Source of the DNA: Saxidomus purpurata
Lineage: Eukaryota; Mollusca; Bivalvia; Venerida; Veneridae
Reading direction: 5' to 3'
DNA: 64,000 nucleotides
NCBI GenBank assembly: GCA_022818135.1
Contig: JAFMSR010000019.1
Coordinates: forward strand, 31,604,879-31,668,878
The notes under the pieces are model-generated. The model saw nothing but the letters and a program-made list of their open reading frames with translations, made no database searches and was not told the DNA's origin. Below, piece by piece: positions 1-12,615 of this stretch. Position 1 is the first letter of the stretch. Each line of letters starts with the position of its first letter. The translations under genes were made by a program, and so were the position numbers.

Positions 1-2690
1 AATGTAAAGCTTTGTTTAGCAAAGAAATTATTATGCTGACTATCGAAAACTAAAAATTCGACTGCTTAGTTTCTTGCTTTTCTTAAATGTTGTTCTAAAT
101 GTTTTTTACGTTATCCTTGTATTATTCCACAATGATAAATCATTCAGAATCGCGTGTGTAAATAGAAATACAAATAAGAAAAAGGTTGTATCCAATCACT
201 TTATTAGTTGAATGTAATATTTCCATGTATGAGCCAATAATAATTATCCTGTTGTATTATTCAATGGCATATGAGATCTCGAACTAGTTGAGGCATAGGA
301 GGATAACACTTACAAATAATATTAAAAATTAAAAGCAATGCACACACTCAATTTTAACATTCCTTCATAAACATAGGGAACAACCGTATTTTTTACAATA
401 AAATCAGCATTTTTCTCCAAGGACAACGTGCCTTGAATGACGTAACGATGTGACGTTTGTAAGCAGTGCACATTTGAACTCCTGACTATATTCACCTATT
501 TATGCCCTATTTCTACAAAAGAAAGCATCAATTTATACATGTTTAACAGGTACGTGATTGCATTAATTGTATTTTAGGATAAACGACCGTTAATGTAACT
601 ATGCAGATCCTAAATAACAACAGAATATGCTTCAGTTTTGTTTCTGAAAATGCGTGTTTAAACTGATTTTTTTTTTAATTGCAGGAACCAATAGATAATT
701 AAAGTCAGTTATCTTTGTTCAACAGTACTACGAAAGGATACTGTTGTGGTTTTAGGTCTGTGTGATATGCTACGACCAATAGTTTATTACTTGGAAAGGA
801 ATAACAGCCCTATATGTGTATGCTAGTATGAGGTTTCTACCATTGTGTGTGTCCATGATATTTTTTCCACAGGATCGTCGCAACAAGCGACATGATGCAG
901 CATGTTCCCCCGTCTATTAAACTGTAAATGACTTTACTGACAAAGGAGATTAATATGCTCAGAGACTTTTCTCCGCTGTTAAGCTACATTGAACAAAAAA
1001 AACATGTAATCATGTTGCTTGCAACATGATAAATCCACATTTAAATCGATAAAGGATTAAGAGCGATGAGCTAGAGTGAAACATGTGTATGATGCATTAA
1101 TGAATGTAAAGCATGACGATGTGATGTCACAACTCGATTAACTAATAATTGAATAGATTGGTAAAGAAAAGAAAAGTAGTTTCAGTCAGTAAATGTGACT
1201 AAGACCCCTTCTGGTTCAACGTAAAATGATAAATAAATACAATTTTAACGATTGAACAACATATATCGAAAACGGCCTCAGTTCAGCACAAGTAGATAAC
1301 ATAGACACATGATGTAATAAATCGCTATCCACCCATTAATTGAACAACAACAATTTTGCTCAGATTATTGAATGTTTTACGGTACTGCAACATATTCTGA
1401 AACACTGATGACTTTGTAAAATACCCTTTGAACAGTCACACTGAAAACCGCTAAAAACCGTGCTCGAAATTTGTTCAGGGGAGATAATGTATTGGAGTTT
1501 TAAAAGGACAGATCAAGCGGACCTTTTATATCTGCATACATTTAGAAACAATTGATCGATTGGTTTAAAGAAATTATACCGGACTGGCAAAAGATATTTT
1601 ATATTTGAATATTGTTGATACACAAGTCGCATTTGTTTTATATTTGAGTATTATAATTGTGCTTTTAGATTGACCGAGTGTAGGTACATTGTATATTGAT
1701 TTTCTGGACCGGTTCTCTTGAAATTAGGTAAGCTATAAGCGCTATATTATTAGGTACTGAAATAGACTCGTGCACAAAAAGTGACTGAGACCGATTGTTC
1801 AGATACTATAACAAATTTGCTGATCTTTTTTTTTCTTTTTTTTCACCAATTATATATTTCAAATTGAAACCTCTTTACTGCTTGTATGAGAAAAATGACT
1901 TAATATGTAAATTAACAACTTTTCATTATGACTTATGACAAAATGTACAGACGATGTTAGAAAGTCCTAAATTTGACCAAAGCATGATTATTGATTTATT
2001 GCATAATCGTCTTTAACACATATCAATAGTATTTCCATTCCGTCCTTTGAAAAGAACGATGGACATATTCTACCTAATATATCTGGAAATTGTGCACACC
2101 TGTTAGCGGTCAACTTAAAACACAATACACAAGAAACATCAGAAAGAAATTGAACGCTCTAGACATCTTTAATATTGAAATGTTAAACAGCACAATACGA
2201 TTCATATATATTTAGAAGACAGACAACCACAGAGAAAAATCAATGGGATCGGTTATCAGAGATATTAACAGCTTTAAAACAAAACTACAATCCTACTAAA
2301 AGAGCTAAGACTAAATGTTTGCTAACATACATCGGAGAAACCATCGGTAGTTTGATGGCATTGTTAAATCCAGTCCTATCCACTGTATAATATACATACA
2401 TCTTATGCTTTTGGTTAAGTTATATAAAAACGGATGTAATATATATTAGGATAAAACATAAATACCAGAAAACTGACTATTCACTATGAATTAGATATAT
2501 GCAAGATGTTTATGGCTCCGTAACACACAGTCAAATACTTCCGCCGTAATTAGTTGTATGCAAATAATTTGCCGTGTCAATATGCCAAAACTGTAACTAG
2601 TCACTTACACATTCGTCAAACTTACAGTACTACTGACCCTAATTAATTCAACATTTTATAGTTTAAAGTAATATTAGGAAAGGTATATGC
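1..2690. other. Non-coding flank downstream of gene A
   Basis: No exon, RNA gene or long open frame is seen on either strand. Bases 1-350 are the duplicated edge of the unit. The rest is AT-rich unique-looking sequence. Confidence 0.5.
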
Positions 2691-2699
2691 ATCGGTACC

Positions 2700-2965
2700 A
2701 TTAATTACATTATGTCGCGGGAGGCATAGTGTTATAGAGGTACATGTAGAACATAGGTCTGAATCGAATCCAGACAGCGGCTTAGATGGCGACTTTTAAC
2801 ATTCCTTCTTTATACGGAAGTAGTGATCAGAACTACAGGAAGCAGTTATCGAGTGTAGTTAATATAAGTTGCGCGACCTCCAACACCTACGCAAGCACTG
2901 ATCAGAGCTGTAGGAAGCAGATATCTAGAGCAGTTAATATGACTTGCAAAAACTTGTTCTTCTAA
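2700..2965 (+). repeat. SINE-like element (tRNA-type head, conserved tail)
   Basis: A tRNA-like head with a B-box-like motif (CTGAATCGAATCCAG near 2,759) is followed by two tail-like segments near 2,840 and 2,905 (GGAAGCAGATATCTAGAGC). These resemble the tails near 34,100 and 56,740. The second segment looks like a partial duplication of the first. Confidence 0.45.
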
Positions 2966-4024
2966 TAATGTAAAATGAATGTCGTTAAAATAAAATTAAA
3001 CAATGCGCCACGGTAAAGTGATGTGCGTAGACCCTTCAGTGTAATCAGACCGACCCTCACAACAGATTTATCGTTCGGATCGAATTCCTGTCAAAACTTG
3101 AGGAAATAGTCGCGTGTGTAAGATGTCACGTAACCATTGAACAACGAAGACATGAACTGAACTAAATGTCCTATCATTAAATCTTTCATCGACGTAATTC
3201 ATGCATACAAATTACCTCGTTAGCAATTTTTCAACAAAATCGACTGTTCAACCGTTTCAGTCATTAGCCCTAGTTAAAAACAATTCATTAAATTTATAAG
3301 TTTGATATGTTCTGACAGAGCATCAATCCCAAAGGTACATGTAGAGTTTCTAAAGCACAAAAGCATACATTCCTATTAAGTATTCATCACAACATTAAAT
3401 TATAAATATAAACGACCCTAGGGAGACTACTACGCTTTTACATTTTCCACGAGTTCTTTGTTCATAGAGAATATAACTAATTAGACAAAGAAGTCATTCA
3501 AGTCAAATGTTGTAACGTCTCGTTATCGCAAAATCAATATTTTAATTCACTAGCATCCTACAATTCAATCTGTGTAAAGCTTCATGCATTTTTGGACTGT
3601 ACTTCATTCTGTATTTACAGACCAAAACAAACGAATACAATATTAGTATAAGAATATTCAAAACAAATATTAGCACAGAAATTAATTGGCAATGTCAAAT
3701 TATAAAAAATGATAAAAATGATAAAATTCCTTCCTGTATTTTTTTTTTCAAAATCGGACAACCATGATTTTGATAAATGTAACTAGCGACAAAAATATTG
3801 TGTCACCTAAACAACATCTCCATGAATTATTGTTCGTTTATAAGTTTTATAAATAGGTAATTTAAAAGGCGGCGGAAATCTTAAAACCAGTATCACGATT
3901 TGAATAAACCGTGGGCGATGATGTTTTTTGACTAATTTAAATAGTTTTAACAATATAGTTTTATGGTTATCTGCAGAATGTTTTGTAAAATCATTTTAAA
4001 AGTTGACAATCGAGTCCTGTCACT

Positions 4025-4030
4025 TTTATT
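4025..4030 (-). terminator. Candidate polyadenylation signal of gene A
   Basis: The minus strand reads AATAAA about 210 bases after the kringle stop codon. In copy B the equivalent hexamer is altered (near 13,076), so the two genes may use different 3' ends. Confidence 0.35.
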
Positions 4031-4238
4031 AAATAAAGCTATTTCTCTTTTGCCTTCAACTGCAAGGTGACGATTTAATTTGTAGCAAAACTCCCTACCG
4101 TCAAGAATTGTCAACGTATCAGACATAAAAACAAGCAAACTATAAAAAGAGTTTATGAGCATTAACGTTCACAAAAGCATTCACACCGGTGCCACATTGT
4201 TGAGAAAATACAAACTTCTTTTCAACTTTTAATTTCTT

Positions 4239-4501
4239 TTATGGGCATATTTCGATTCCGCAAAAGGCCCATCGAACAAATATATCCGTCGTGTAACACC
4301 AGGGCGCCCCAGAACCATCTGGTTCTCGGCAGTAATTTTCACTATCACTTAAACTGTCTCCATACTGCATATTGTCAATCGTAACTTCATGATCTTGAGG
4401 TGTTTGTGAGTCCCATCTTTGACAAAGGATGCCATTCTGAGTATATTGTTGAGTCCCGTGATATAAGTATGCGTATCCTTCAACATAGCAGCCTATGTGC
4501 G
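4239..4501 (-). CDS. Gene A exon 6: kringle domain and stop
   Basis: It encodes a full kringle: GCYVEG, CQRWDSQTPQDHE, NYCREPDGSGAPWCYTTD and RWAFCGIEICP, followed by TAA. All six cysteines, the PWCYTT core and the RW pair are present. At the lysine-binding aspartates of plasminogen kringle 4 (PDAD), this copy has PDGS, so one of two acidic residues is missing. Confidence 0.85.
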
Positions 4502-4752
4502 CTGAAAAGGATTACTTATTAGCAGGGATTACTTTTATTTACACTGTCCTGTGACTTTGGAACATGGTGGGGGTAAGAGTGAGGTTGGGTGCGCACCATA
4601 AACCGGTTTAAGCTCCCCAGTGGTGTTTTTGCCACTGACCGTTCCAAGGCGGTGCCCCACTGTGTTCCTTTAATTGTTCGTTTTGTCCTCGTGTGTTTGC
4701 TTTGTATGCTAGTGTGTGTTGGTAGTGTATGTGTGTGTGTGTGTTTTCGTGC

Positions 4753-4840
<88 letters not shown>

Positions 4841-7800
4841 TGTGTGTGTGTTGGTGGTGTGCACTTCTGGGTGCTGTGGGGCTCGTTTTGGGGAGGCTGC
4901 GTTTTTGGTACGTGGCATTCCCTGTTTGATATTATTTTTGTTTTTATAGAAATAAACTTTTATTGTAAAGTCTTCAAAATGATAATTGTACTTGATTTTG
5001 AATAGAATAGAACTATTATACAGGTTCAGATAGTATGGACAGAACTTGAAAATGTTTGTTTTTCTAAGAGTAAATCAGTGCTTAATATATTTTTTAGAAA
5101 AAGAATTGTATCTTTATGTATGAGGGATGATTTCACTTTAACTATGTTGTTGTTGTGGTTATCACGTGATGATAGTACATGCATATCTTGAAATATGCAA
5201 TTTCAAGTCGTTTCCGCCATTGGTGTTTTGGTTTACAATTGATGAAAGAATGTATTCAATGTAATGTTACAAAGTTTAAGAAGCAATTCTTTCAATATAC
5301 AAAAAAAAATGTAGCTAACAAAAGAAAATGAACGGTGACATACACCATCTCCTCGGTTTTTATCGTTGTATTTAATTACCATCATTATTTAGATGTTAGT
5401 ACTTTTTGCCTTTTTCTTAACTTAGCAAACTGATTCAACCAACATTATTCAAGGTATAAGAATTTTGTCAATTTATGATTTTGTGAGTATTTTGTGATGT
5501 TTGTGGTGATCGTCTGTCTCTGATTTTACGGTTTGCATCTACCTATATTTCTAAACATATTGCTTATTGCACTATTTCAAAATTGCTCTTCATACATTGT
5601 ATGAACAAGCCCTAAAAATAGACCTGGCTTCACTAATTCAAATAACATAAAGTATATTTTGCTGTTGTCATGTACACACTTAGACAGTTATGCATCGATT
5701 ACTATTCATCAGAAAAAGGAAATATTTTCTGAAAACTGTACTGTTATAAACATGCACTATATATGACTCTAAAAGCTAAATGAGCAAATATATTACGTAT
5801 AATACTGCACGTTGGTTCAATGCCAGTCCATATTCCGTCATAGCACGTCCGAACAGAGTTTCCCATAGACACCTGATACAGATTATCGCATGTGTACGTA
5901 GCTGTTGAAGCATGCGTCGTTACCGGTGCGTAAACTGTTCCGTACCCAATGTTTGGCAAATAGCCACAGTCTGTAACAATTTAATCAATACTTACATTGC
6001 ACAAAATAAAATCTACAATAATTTAGAAACCTTATGTTAACCAAAACAATATATTCTTATATTTTTGATAGTCCTTTTTCATATAAATATTGACGAGGAG
6101 ATAACGCAACTATGTCTGATGTTATAGGTTTGAGCAGCATTAAAATCAAAGTAACTTTAATGGTAACACAGCGATAGGTCGTGTCCTTAAGTGCAGCCGT
6201 AGAACAGAGGAAAAACGACTTTCAACAAAAGTTTTAAAATGTTTTACATGCTGCATTATGTTTAGTGTTTCATAAGAAAGGAATAGAGACAAATAAGATA
6301 TTAAGTCAATCATATAATCGTAGCAGAAACAAAAAAAGAACTAACAATGATTAAAGGTATAGCAAACATACGAATATGCGCAAATTCTAATCTTAAATCT
6401 ACCGATTAGTTCGGAAATCGCTATAACGGATAAGAAAAGAGAGTGCGATAAAGGAAATATGACCTCCATTTTATTTATTACGATTACCTTTGATTGCACA
6501 AGATTGTTCTATGCCACTCCATGTGCCATCAACACATGTTCTTGTTGAATCTCCTGTATTATGCCTATACCCAGTATTACACGAGTAAGTTGCCACGCCT
6601 TCATGCGTGGTAACTGCCGCTGTTACTGTCCCATGTGAGATATCAGTTAAAGGACCACAGTCTGCAATTTCGAGTTATATGTAACAGGTAAACGTCTTTT
6701 GAATCTTTATTAAATAACATTCCTTAAAGTAATGAGAAATGTAAAACCTTTTGCTACTCACTCATGATTTAATTACTACACGTTTGAACTCCCACATTTA
6801 TTATTTCTTAAGTTAAATATACGTTGAAGTATTCACACTTCCTTGGGCAAAATCATTAAAGTTTACTTGTTTACCTTTTGAGATCGAATATTATTACTAA
6901 TTTACTGTCCGTCATTGTCGTCACCGAAAAATCACCCAATTAAGAAATGACGGAGAAACTGCAGTTTTTCATTTACATAAAAATACCATAGTACGGGGTG
7001 AAACCATACCGGTACGTATCGCGTCTCAAGGGAATTGCAATACACCGTTCTTATCGCTACCGCTACTCACTACAGACAGACTCAACCTCAAAGAGAAATG
7101 GGCGATGTCGCATGTGGAAGTATGTAAACTGTCTTGCCTAACTTGCCATAAGGATGCTTCTTCCGTAATTTGGCTTTGAAGTTATCAAACCCATAACTAC
7201 TGTCAGATAGCAGCTGTATCACTTAGCTTAAACCAGAAAAGAAAGCAAAATAATCACTTTTAACTTTGGATTTAATCTTAAAATATTTAAACGAGAGCAG
7301 TGGAAAGGTAGCGGAACACGGCTTCGTGGACTTTTGGTCTAGGTAGCCGACACTGTATCCTATATGAAGTTACGCAGGATCATTTATGATTACATATAGT
7401 TATGAGAGTTTCACTAATATTAGATTAATTTTGAGTCATGTGTTTGGAAGTTCGTACAAAATAAAATATACAGCAACCAAGTAATATACTTTGTTAAGCT
7501 TTCTTAAAACGTCTTAATTCGACAGTTTGAATCACATTACATTCCAGTTTTAAATGTCATATAGCAAGGACAATAGCCATTTTCTCCTGGATTTCTTCAC
7601 TTGAAAGTTTGAATATCAGAAATATATAGTTAAAAAAGCAAGAGAAAATCATAATGATAAAACAGAGTCTATTACATAGATCAAAAGTCTACCAGCCACT
7701 TACCAATTTCCTTTTAAACAAAAGACATAAAGTACTTGATATATCAGCGACTAAAGAGAATGGTAAAAATCAACAAAAATATTGTAAGTACCGAGGAATA

Positions 7801-10532
7801 ACACGCTATCAGAGGACTCACTACCAGAAACAATCATAAGTTAAATAGGGAGAGGCGATGCTCTTTCTTCTCGAATGGATTCTTTGAAAATACAACACAT
7901 TTAATTATACAAATGAAAGATATAGAAAATATACAGCCATATTATTGTATTTCCTGTCACGCCACACTAGAACTGAAAATGCTTTGGTCCGAAAACGAAA
8001 AATACGTAGAAAAAACATTGAAGTGCGGGCCACCATATCAAATAAGATGGTTTAGTAACGTTTTGCCTTAATATAAATAGCAGTAAAGAGATCCTATGAA
8101 AGATTTATATTCATGAAATATTGATATAATACCTCTTTTCAAGAAAAGATATAAACGACTACATAGCATGTGACACAACCCGTATGGACGACTGCACGCA
8201 GACAAAATGAAGAAAATAAATATAATTTGACTAGCAAGAGTAATATTTTCATATATAGCAAGAGAAATATTCAAGAATTAGAAACGCAATATACCCTTCG
8301 CTATGCATACGATGGTTTCACTGGTCCAACTTCCCTCTTCACATTTCTTTGCGCTAAAGGAACTGGCCATTTCATACCCAAAGACACAAGAATATGTCGC
8401 GAGTGCTCCATCTGTAGTCACCAGTGCTGAGGCAATCCCGTGATCTATTACAAGAGGCGAGCCGCAGTTTGCTAACAATAATAAGTAGACAAAACACCCA
8501 CATGAATAATATGAACTCTTTCTAAAAGTAAAATTGTTACAAGCGTTGCATTATAAACTTGTTTCCGGTATCAGTATTTGTTTTCTTTCAGCATAGTCTA
8601 TAGAATTGTTGAACGTTACAGCAAACTTATACAAAAATGTTACATGCAGAATTATGGATATTCAAACGCCGTTTACTGATAGTATAAAACACTTACGTTT
8701 GTCTACGCACTTAAAGGCGACGTTTCCGAGTGGAAAACATGTTTGTCCCTCCAAGCAGTTGTGGATAACACAGGCGCTCAAAGATGTCTGAAACAGATTA
8801 TCAGATCACATATTGACAGAGCAAGTAAATTAAGCAAGACATTTTCACTTTCCCTACCAAAACATCCATACAAAAACAACATAATCATGTACTATCAGTT
8901 TTACTAAAATAACGGCGGATTTCATTCAAACTTAAAATTAGCAGTCAATCCCAGGTTTAGTCCTTGACTTATCTAATTTTTCAATGTATGTGCTATTACT
9001 CATAGACCATCCTTGCCATGTCAAACTACAGGAGAGTAATCGGTACAATGTCTAAATTAATTTTGTAGATCATCAGCATCATTCTGTTTAGTGACTTCTA
9101 GCGGGTTATTGTCCTTGATTTGTCAATTATATTTCTCCTTTACGACTAAAAGGTTTTCAACCATCTGCAAATGAGTGATCGGTATGAGATCTAGTTCTGC
9201 ACATTGATAAAATGTACCGATTCAGTGACTTTTTACGATATTGGTACCCTTGCAAAAGTCTTATGGTGTCTGTTTATATCTCTGATACCATGGACTGGAA
9301 TTCAAGTTGTAACTTTGTCAGGCATTGATTGATTTTAACATTATTGCACGAATGTTTAGCACATCCAGACGACGTATAGCGTGCAAGGGTCACAACCCCA
9401 TCCTCAAAGGTCAAGGTCACACCTAATGTTTGAAGGTAATAACTGTGTCATGCATTGAAGGATTTTTAAATAACATGGCACAAAAGTTCAGCACATTCAG
9501 ACGATGTGTCGCGTGCAAGGCCCACGTCTCAACCGCAAATAGCAAGGCCACAGAGTTTGAAGGAACTGGAATCCTGTATATATGCACACACTTGTGTCCG
9601 GACTATAACAAGGTCACACCTAATGTTTGAAGGTATTAACTGTGTCATGCATTGATTGATTTTGAAATAACTTGTCACAAATGTTCAACACATCAAGCCG
9701 ACGTGTCGCATCCATGACTCCCAAAGTAAAGGTCGCAATTAAAGTTTAAAATTGATGAAATACTGTATGCATGGTAACTCTGTCATGCATGGAAGGATTT
9801 AAAAATTACATGGCACAATTGTAGAGCACATCGAGAGGACACAAACTGTGAGACATCCCTTTCGGGGGCATGTGTCACTTGTGAGGGACAGCTCTTGTTT
9901 TTTAAATATTTAGCATTTAGATCGCAGAATAATGCGCGTTTAAATACATTTTTTCTCGTAATGTCATTGTCCACATATAAACAGTCTATTTATTGATTTC
10001 AGAACAGAAACGTCTGTTTTGTTTTATTTTATGTTTGACCAGATGTCAAAGTTAGTTGCATCTTCTAATCTTGAACGAAGTCTTGTTATATCGCTCTTTA
10101 ATAACTGCATACACATGTAGTGGTCACAAATGAATCATAAATTTATAAGCAAAAATAGCAAGTTCAAAGAGGTAAATAAAATGTACGTACTTTCGGCCAT
10201 TCAGTTAAATCTGTAAATATAAATCCCGCAGCCTGTTCGAATTCTGATGCATCTACAATATCGCTAATCCCTCTAGCCTTTAATTCGCATGTTTTGTTTT
10301 TTATATTGTAATTAATTGCTTTGCATTCTCCACCAAAGTGAAAACATTCACGTACACAGTTATGGTGCGTTCCAACAGTCTTCTCAACGAATGTATATGG
10401 TACTAGACGTTTGTTTAAATTTTCGCTCTTTATTTCAAAATCTTCAAAGGAGTTCTCTGAGGCTAAGCAAAATGCCAAAATAGATAAAACTATAATTATA
10501 AATGTTAGTCTTATTTTAACGTGGGAACACAT
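4239..10532 (-). CDS. Secreted PAN-EGF-sushi(x3)-kringle protein, copy A
   Basis: Six exons, in transcript order 10191-10532, 8697-8787, 8295-8471, 6488-6661, 5797-5970 and 4239-4501, join in frame to 1,221 nt (406 residues plus stop). All introns have GT and AG ends. Order: signal peptide (about 1-24, hydrophobic core FIIIVLSILAF), PAN/apple domain (to 114), a four-cysteine EGF-like piece (115-144), three CCP domains (about 145-203, 204-261, 262-319) and a C-terminal kringle with all six cysteines (320-406). No protease or membrane segment is present. Such modules mediate extracellular protein or carbohydrate binding in plasminogen/HGF-type proteins, so a secreted recognition or adhesive role is inferred; ligand and function are unknown. 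The in-frame ATG at 10,532 was chosen because copy B conserves it directly before the signal peptide; longer upstream ATGs are not conserved. Confidence 0.8.
4512..4945 (+). repeat. Inserted element with microsatellite, intron 5 of gene A
   Basis: Copy B lacks this block: its intron runs straight from the kringle acceptor to the sequence matching 4,946 onward. The element includes CCACTGACCGTTCCAAGGCG near 4,632, which recurs in reverse orientation in copy B at 23,855-23,885. It also carries GT-rich simple repeats. This looks like a non-autonomous dispersed element that carries its own simple repeat. Confidence 0.6.
4753..4842 (+). repeat. (TGCG)n microsatellite
   Basis: About 22 uninterrupted TGCG tetranucleotides, flanked by (GT)n. 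The three overlapping open frames with Cys-Val-Arg-Ala repeats are products of the repeat, not genes. Confidence 0.95.
5797..5970 (-). CDS. Gene A exon 5: sushi/CCP domain 3
   Basis: A symmetric phase 1-1 exon of 174 bp. The domain carries DCGYLPNIGYGTVYAP... YTC... RTCYDGIWTGIEPTC. The shared exon length and wording with domain 2 suggest internal exon duplication. Confidence 0.8.
6488..6661 (-). CDS. Gene A exon 4: sushi/CCP domain 2
   Basis: A symmetric phase 1-1 exon of 174 bp. It reads DCGPLTDISHGTV... YSC... RTCVDGTWSGIEQSC, a complete four-cysteine sushi repeat with its tryptophan. Confidence 0.8.
8295..8471 (-). CDS. Gene A exon 3: sushi/CCP domain 1
   Basis: A symmetric phase 1-1 exon of 177 bp. 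It contains the four sushi cysteines (NCG, YSC, KKC, IVC) and the conserved Gly-Ser-Trp before the last cysteine. Confidence 0.8.
8697..8787 (-). CDS. Gene A exon 2: short EGF-like segment
   Basis: The 91-bp exon runs from phase 0 to phase 1 and has a good acceptor (TTTCAG) and donor (GTAAGT). The peptide has four cysteines (SACVIHNCLEGQTCF... KCVDK), fewer than the six of a full EGF domain. It is best described as a truncated EGF-like linker between PAN and sushi modules. The exon has the same length in copy B. Confidence 0.7.
9247..9905. repeat. Recurrent repeat block in intron 1 of gene A
   Basis: The phrase AACTGTGTCATGCATTGA and diverged versions recur at about 9,311, 9,440, 9,638 and 9,777, each followed by a GGTCACAC-type or GTGTCGCG-type segment. 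The block ends in CCCTTTCGGGGGCATGTGTC and CAGCTCTTGTTTT. It is absent at the equivalent place in copy B (about 21,090), so it inserted or was lost after duplication. Confidence 0.6.
10191..10532 (-). CDS. Gene A exon 1: signal peptide and PAN/apple domain
   Basis: It encodes 114 residues and ends in phase 0 at AAA|GTACGT. After the signal peptide the cysteine pattern CVRECFHFGGECKAINY...CEL is the typical PAN/apple core, where a short helix faces a sheet held by two disulfides. Copy B shows very few residue differences across the domain. Confidence 0.8.
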
Positions 10533-10673
10533 GATTAATACATTCCAAAAACAGCAAGCCGATTTATTACATAAGTTTCTCTTGTATGTTTTTACTTGTC
10601 TTTGCTGTTGCTTCTCCTGTTTTTTCATTTAACTTTCGAAGTTTTATGCGAAGGTATTTGCAGAAATTCCGTG

Positions 10674-10681
10674 TTTATATA
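10674..10681 (-). promoter_or_regulatory. Candidate TATA box of gene A
   Basis: The minus strand reads TATATAAA about 140 bases before the chosen ATG, consistent with a 5' UTR of about 110 bases. In copy B the aligned bases read TTTAATAAAC (24,388-24,397), a weaker match. Confidence 0.4.
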
Positions 10682-10682
10682 A

Positions 10683-11156
10683 CAGTAAATGTACGTCCAG
10701 TGTCTGAAAGTTAAGAAGCAATATTTCATTTTTCTTGATTTACCAATACGAACATGTCTTATCTGTTAAACAGTGCATTGACGAATAACACAAAAAAAAC
10801 AGAAACGAATTGACGAAAATTAATGAGTTTTGCGTAAATACTTATGCACTATACATATCAGAAAAGGGAAAACCTCTGAGAGTTTGTTCAACAACGTAAC
10901 TATATAAGGCAATTAACTTGATTGAATCATGCTACTACATATTAATGTCTCCGCATGTTAAATATGAAAGCCAAGTTATGGACGCAAGAGCGACGGCAAT
11001 AAGAGTAATAGAAAACAAAATTTATTATGTGCATATAAACAGACGGTTAATAGACATGTCAATAAAAACTGGACAAGCGTGCTATATCAAGTTTATACTT
11101 GTTTACCAAGAAACTAGATACTGTGCACTTCACTTTGTCTCTAAGATAGCAATCCT
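10683..11156. other. Upstream flank of gene A
   Basis: It is similar to 24,400-24,840 plus 26,424-26,466 in copy B, so it is part of the duplicated unit and may hold distal promoter elements. No exon is seen. It also shows the empty site of the Tc1-like insertion in B (AGAAACTA joined to GTGCACTTCACTTTGTC-like sequence). Confidence 0.5.
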
Positions 11157-12121
11157 AATGTAAAGCTTTGTTTAGCAAAGAAATTATTATGCTGATTATC
11201 GATAACTAAAAATTCGATTGCTTAGTTTCTTTGCTTTTCTTAAATGTTGTTCTAAATGTTTTTTACGTTATCCTTGTATTATTCCACAATGATAAATCAT
11301 TCAGAATCGCGTGTGTAAATAGAAATACAAATAAGAAAAAGGTTGTATCCAATCACTTTATTAGTTGAATGTAATATTACCATGTATGAGCCAATAATAA
11401 TTATCCTGTTGTATTATTCAATGGCATATGAGATCTCGAACTAGTTGAGGCATAGGAGGATAACACTTACAAATAATATTAAAAAATAAAAGCAATGCAC
11501 ACACTCAATTTTATACTGAATATTAGAAAAATGAATCTAATAATTTGTTGACCAATTTTCATGAGCGTATCTTTAAAAATGGTTTTGATATTACATATAA
11601 TTGTAGTGTATACTTAGAAAACTTGTTGAGTGTATACATATTATAGATTTAGTATTCGGTAGCCGTCTTTATCATCACATCTGCTGTTCTTGTCAAAAAG
11701 ACAAAGTATGCCCTTATGAATTAAACTTAGCTTAAAGTCCAAGGAGCATAATTACAAGTTGCTCTAATTTTACCAAGAAAGATTTCTTACCGGCGGAAAT
11801 TACCTTTTTTGCACCGATAACTTTCCTAACATAGGTTTTTGAATTGATAAGTACTTGCCAGACATATAACGTAGTATTTTTTTAACGATATTGCCAACAA
11901 TAAATTGGCTAACATGGTTCTTGCCTTATCCTCTTATTAACTTTATTTTACTCTTTCATAAAATTCAAAGTGATCCTGGGACTTTAAACTTGCTTCAGAC
12001 TTTTGAAAAAGAACAGAAAAATGCAAGAAACAGTATGAGAGTACAACCGCCAATAAAATTGATATGTAAAATATATGACATTTTTTTAAGTAGATATTTA
12101 CGCTAAAAGGCACCTTCTTAT

Positions 12122-12615
12122 TGCATAATACCGATTGAGAATAGTCAATAAAATACTCTTGTTTTTTCAGTTTGTCTTGAATGGGTTAATAATTTAAGTA
12201 CGTAAATTATTCATATCTATCAACATAATATTTGTAACCGTCAATCCAATGTTAATTATAAGTGCAGAGTATCCAGTGAATAACGGTCGATTATTCGATA
12301 AGCATGTTTGATAATGAAAACTAAGATTAATTTTATTTTCCTGGTGCACATGTTACGGTACATATTCAATAATTATTAAACAAAATTGGGAACAAAATAA
12401 GCAAATGGCTGGTCAGCTCCATCGGGAGAGTATTCGATCTAACATATGTTAATGCCATGGGCTCGCGTCCCCGTAAAGGTGCACTTTTTTCCCACCCTCT
12501 GGGATATGCCGCCTTTTGACTGAATGAAATTAATTACTATGAAATGTAGCTTCCAATTGCTTTCATAATTAAAAATTGCTGTGACCATCTTTTTTAAAGA
12601 CAGTTCTTGTTATAT
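12122..12615 (+). repeat. Dispersed composite SINE-like repeat, copy 1
   Basis: It matches 60,915-61,370 along its length, starting with ATACCGA, TGAGAATAGTCAATAAA and TGAATGGGTTAATAATTTAA. Inside, near 12,407-12,475, is a tRNA-like stretch (TGGCTGGTCAGCTC... GGGCTCGCGTCCC). It is missing from the matching part of unit A. Confidence 0.6.

Larger units (their letters stand above)
1..11156. repeat. Tandem segmental duplication, unit A
   Basis: Bases 1-350 match 11,157-11,512 almost base for base, so the duplication joint lies at 11,156/11,157. The unit holds one complete PAN-sushi-kringle gene on the minus strand. Exons and most intron flanks match unit B. Bases of roughly 350-3,600 have no good counterpart in B beyond short stretches near 1,660-1,730 and 3,680-4,240. 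The window starts inside or at the edge of this unit, so its true left end is unknown. Confidence 0.85.

Noticed and set aside
4589..5005. Open frames with Cys-Val-Arg-Ala and Thr-His-Ala-Arg repeats
   Set aside because: They arise from the TGCG microsatellite, open in several frames at once.
10164..10628. Longer gene A start at 10,628 (MKKQEKQQQRQ)
   Set aside because: The extra 32 residues are not conserved in copy B and would bury the signal peptide; the ATG at 10,532 is shared.
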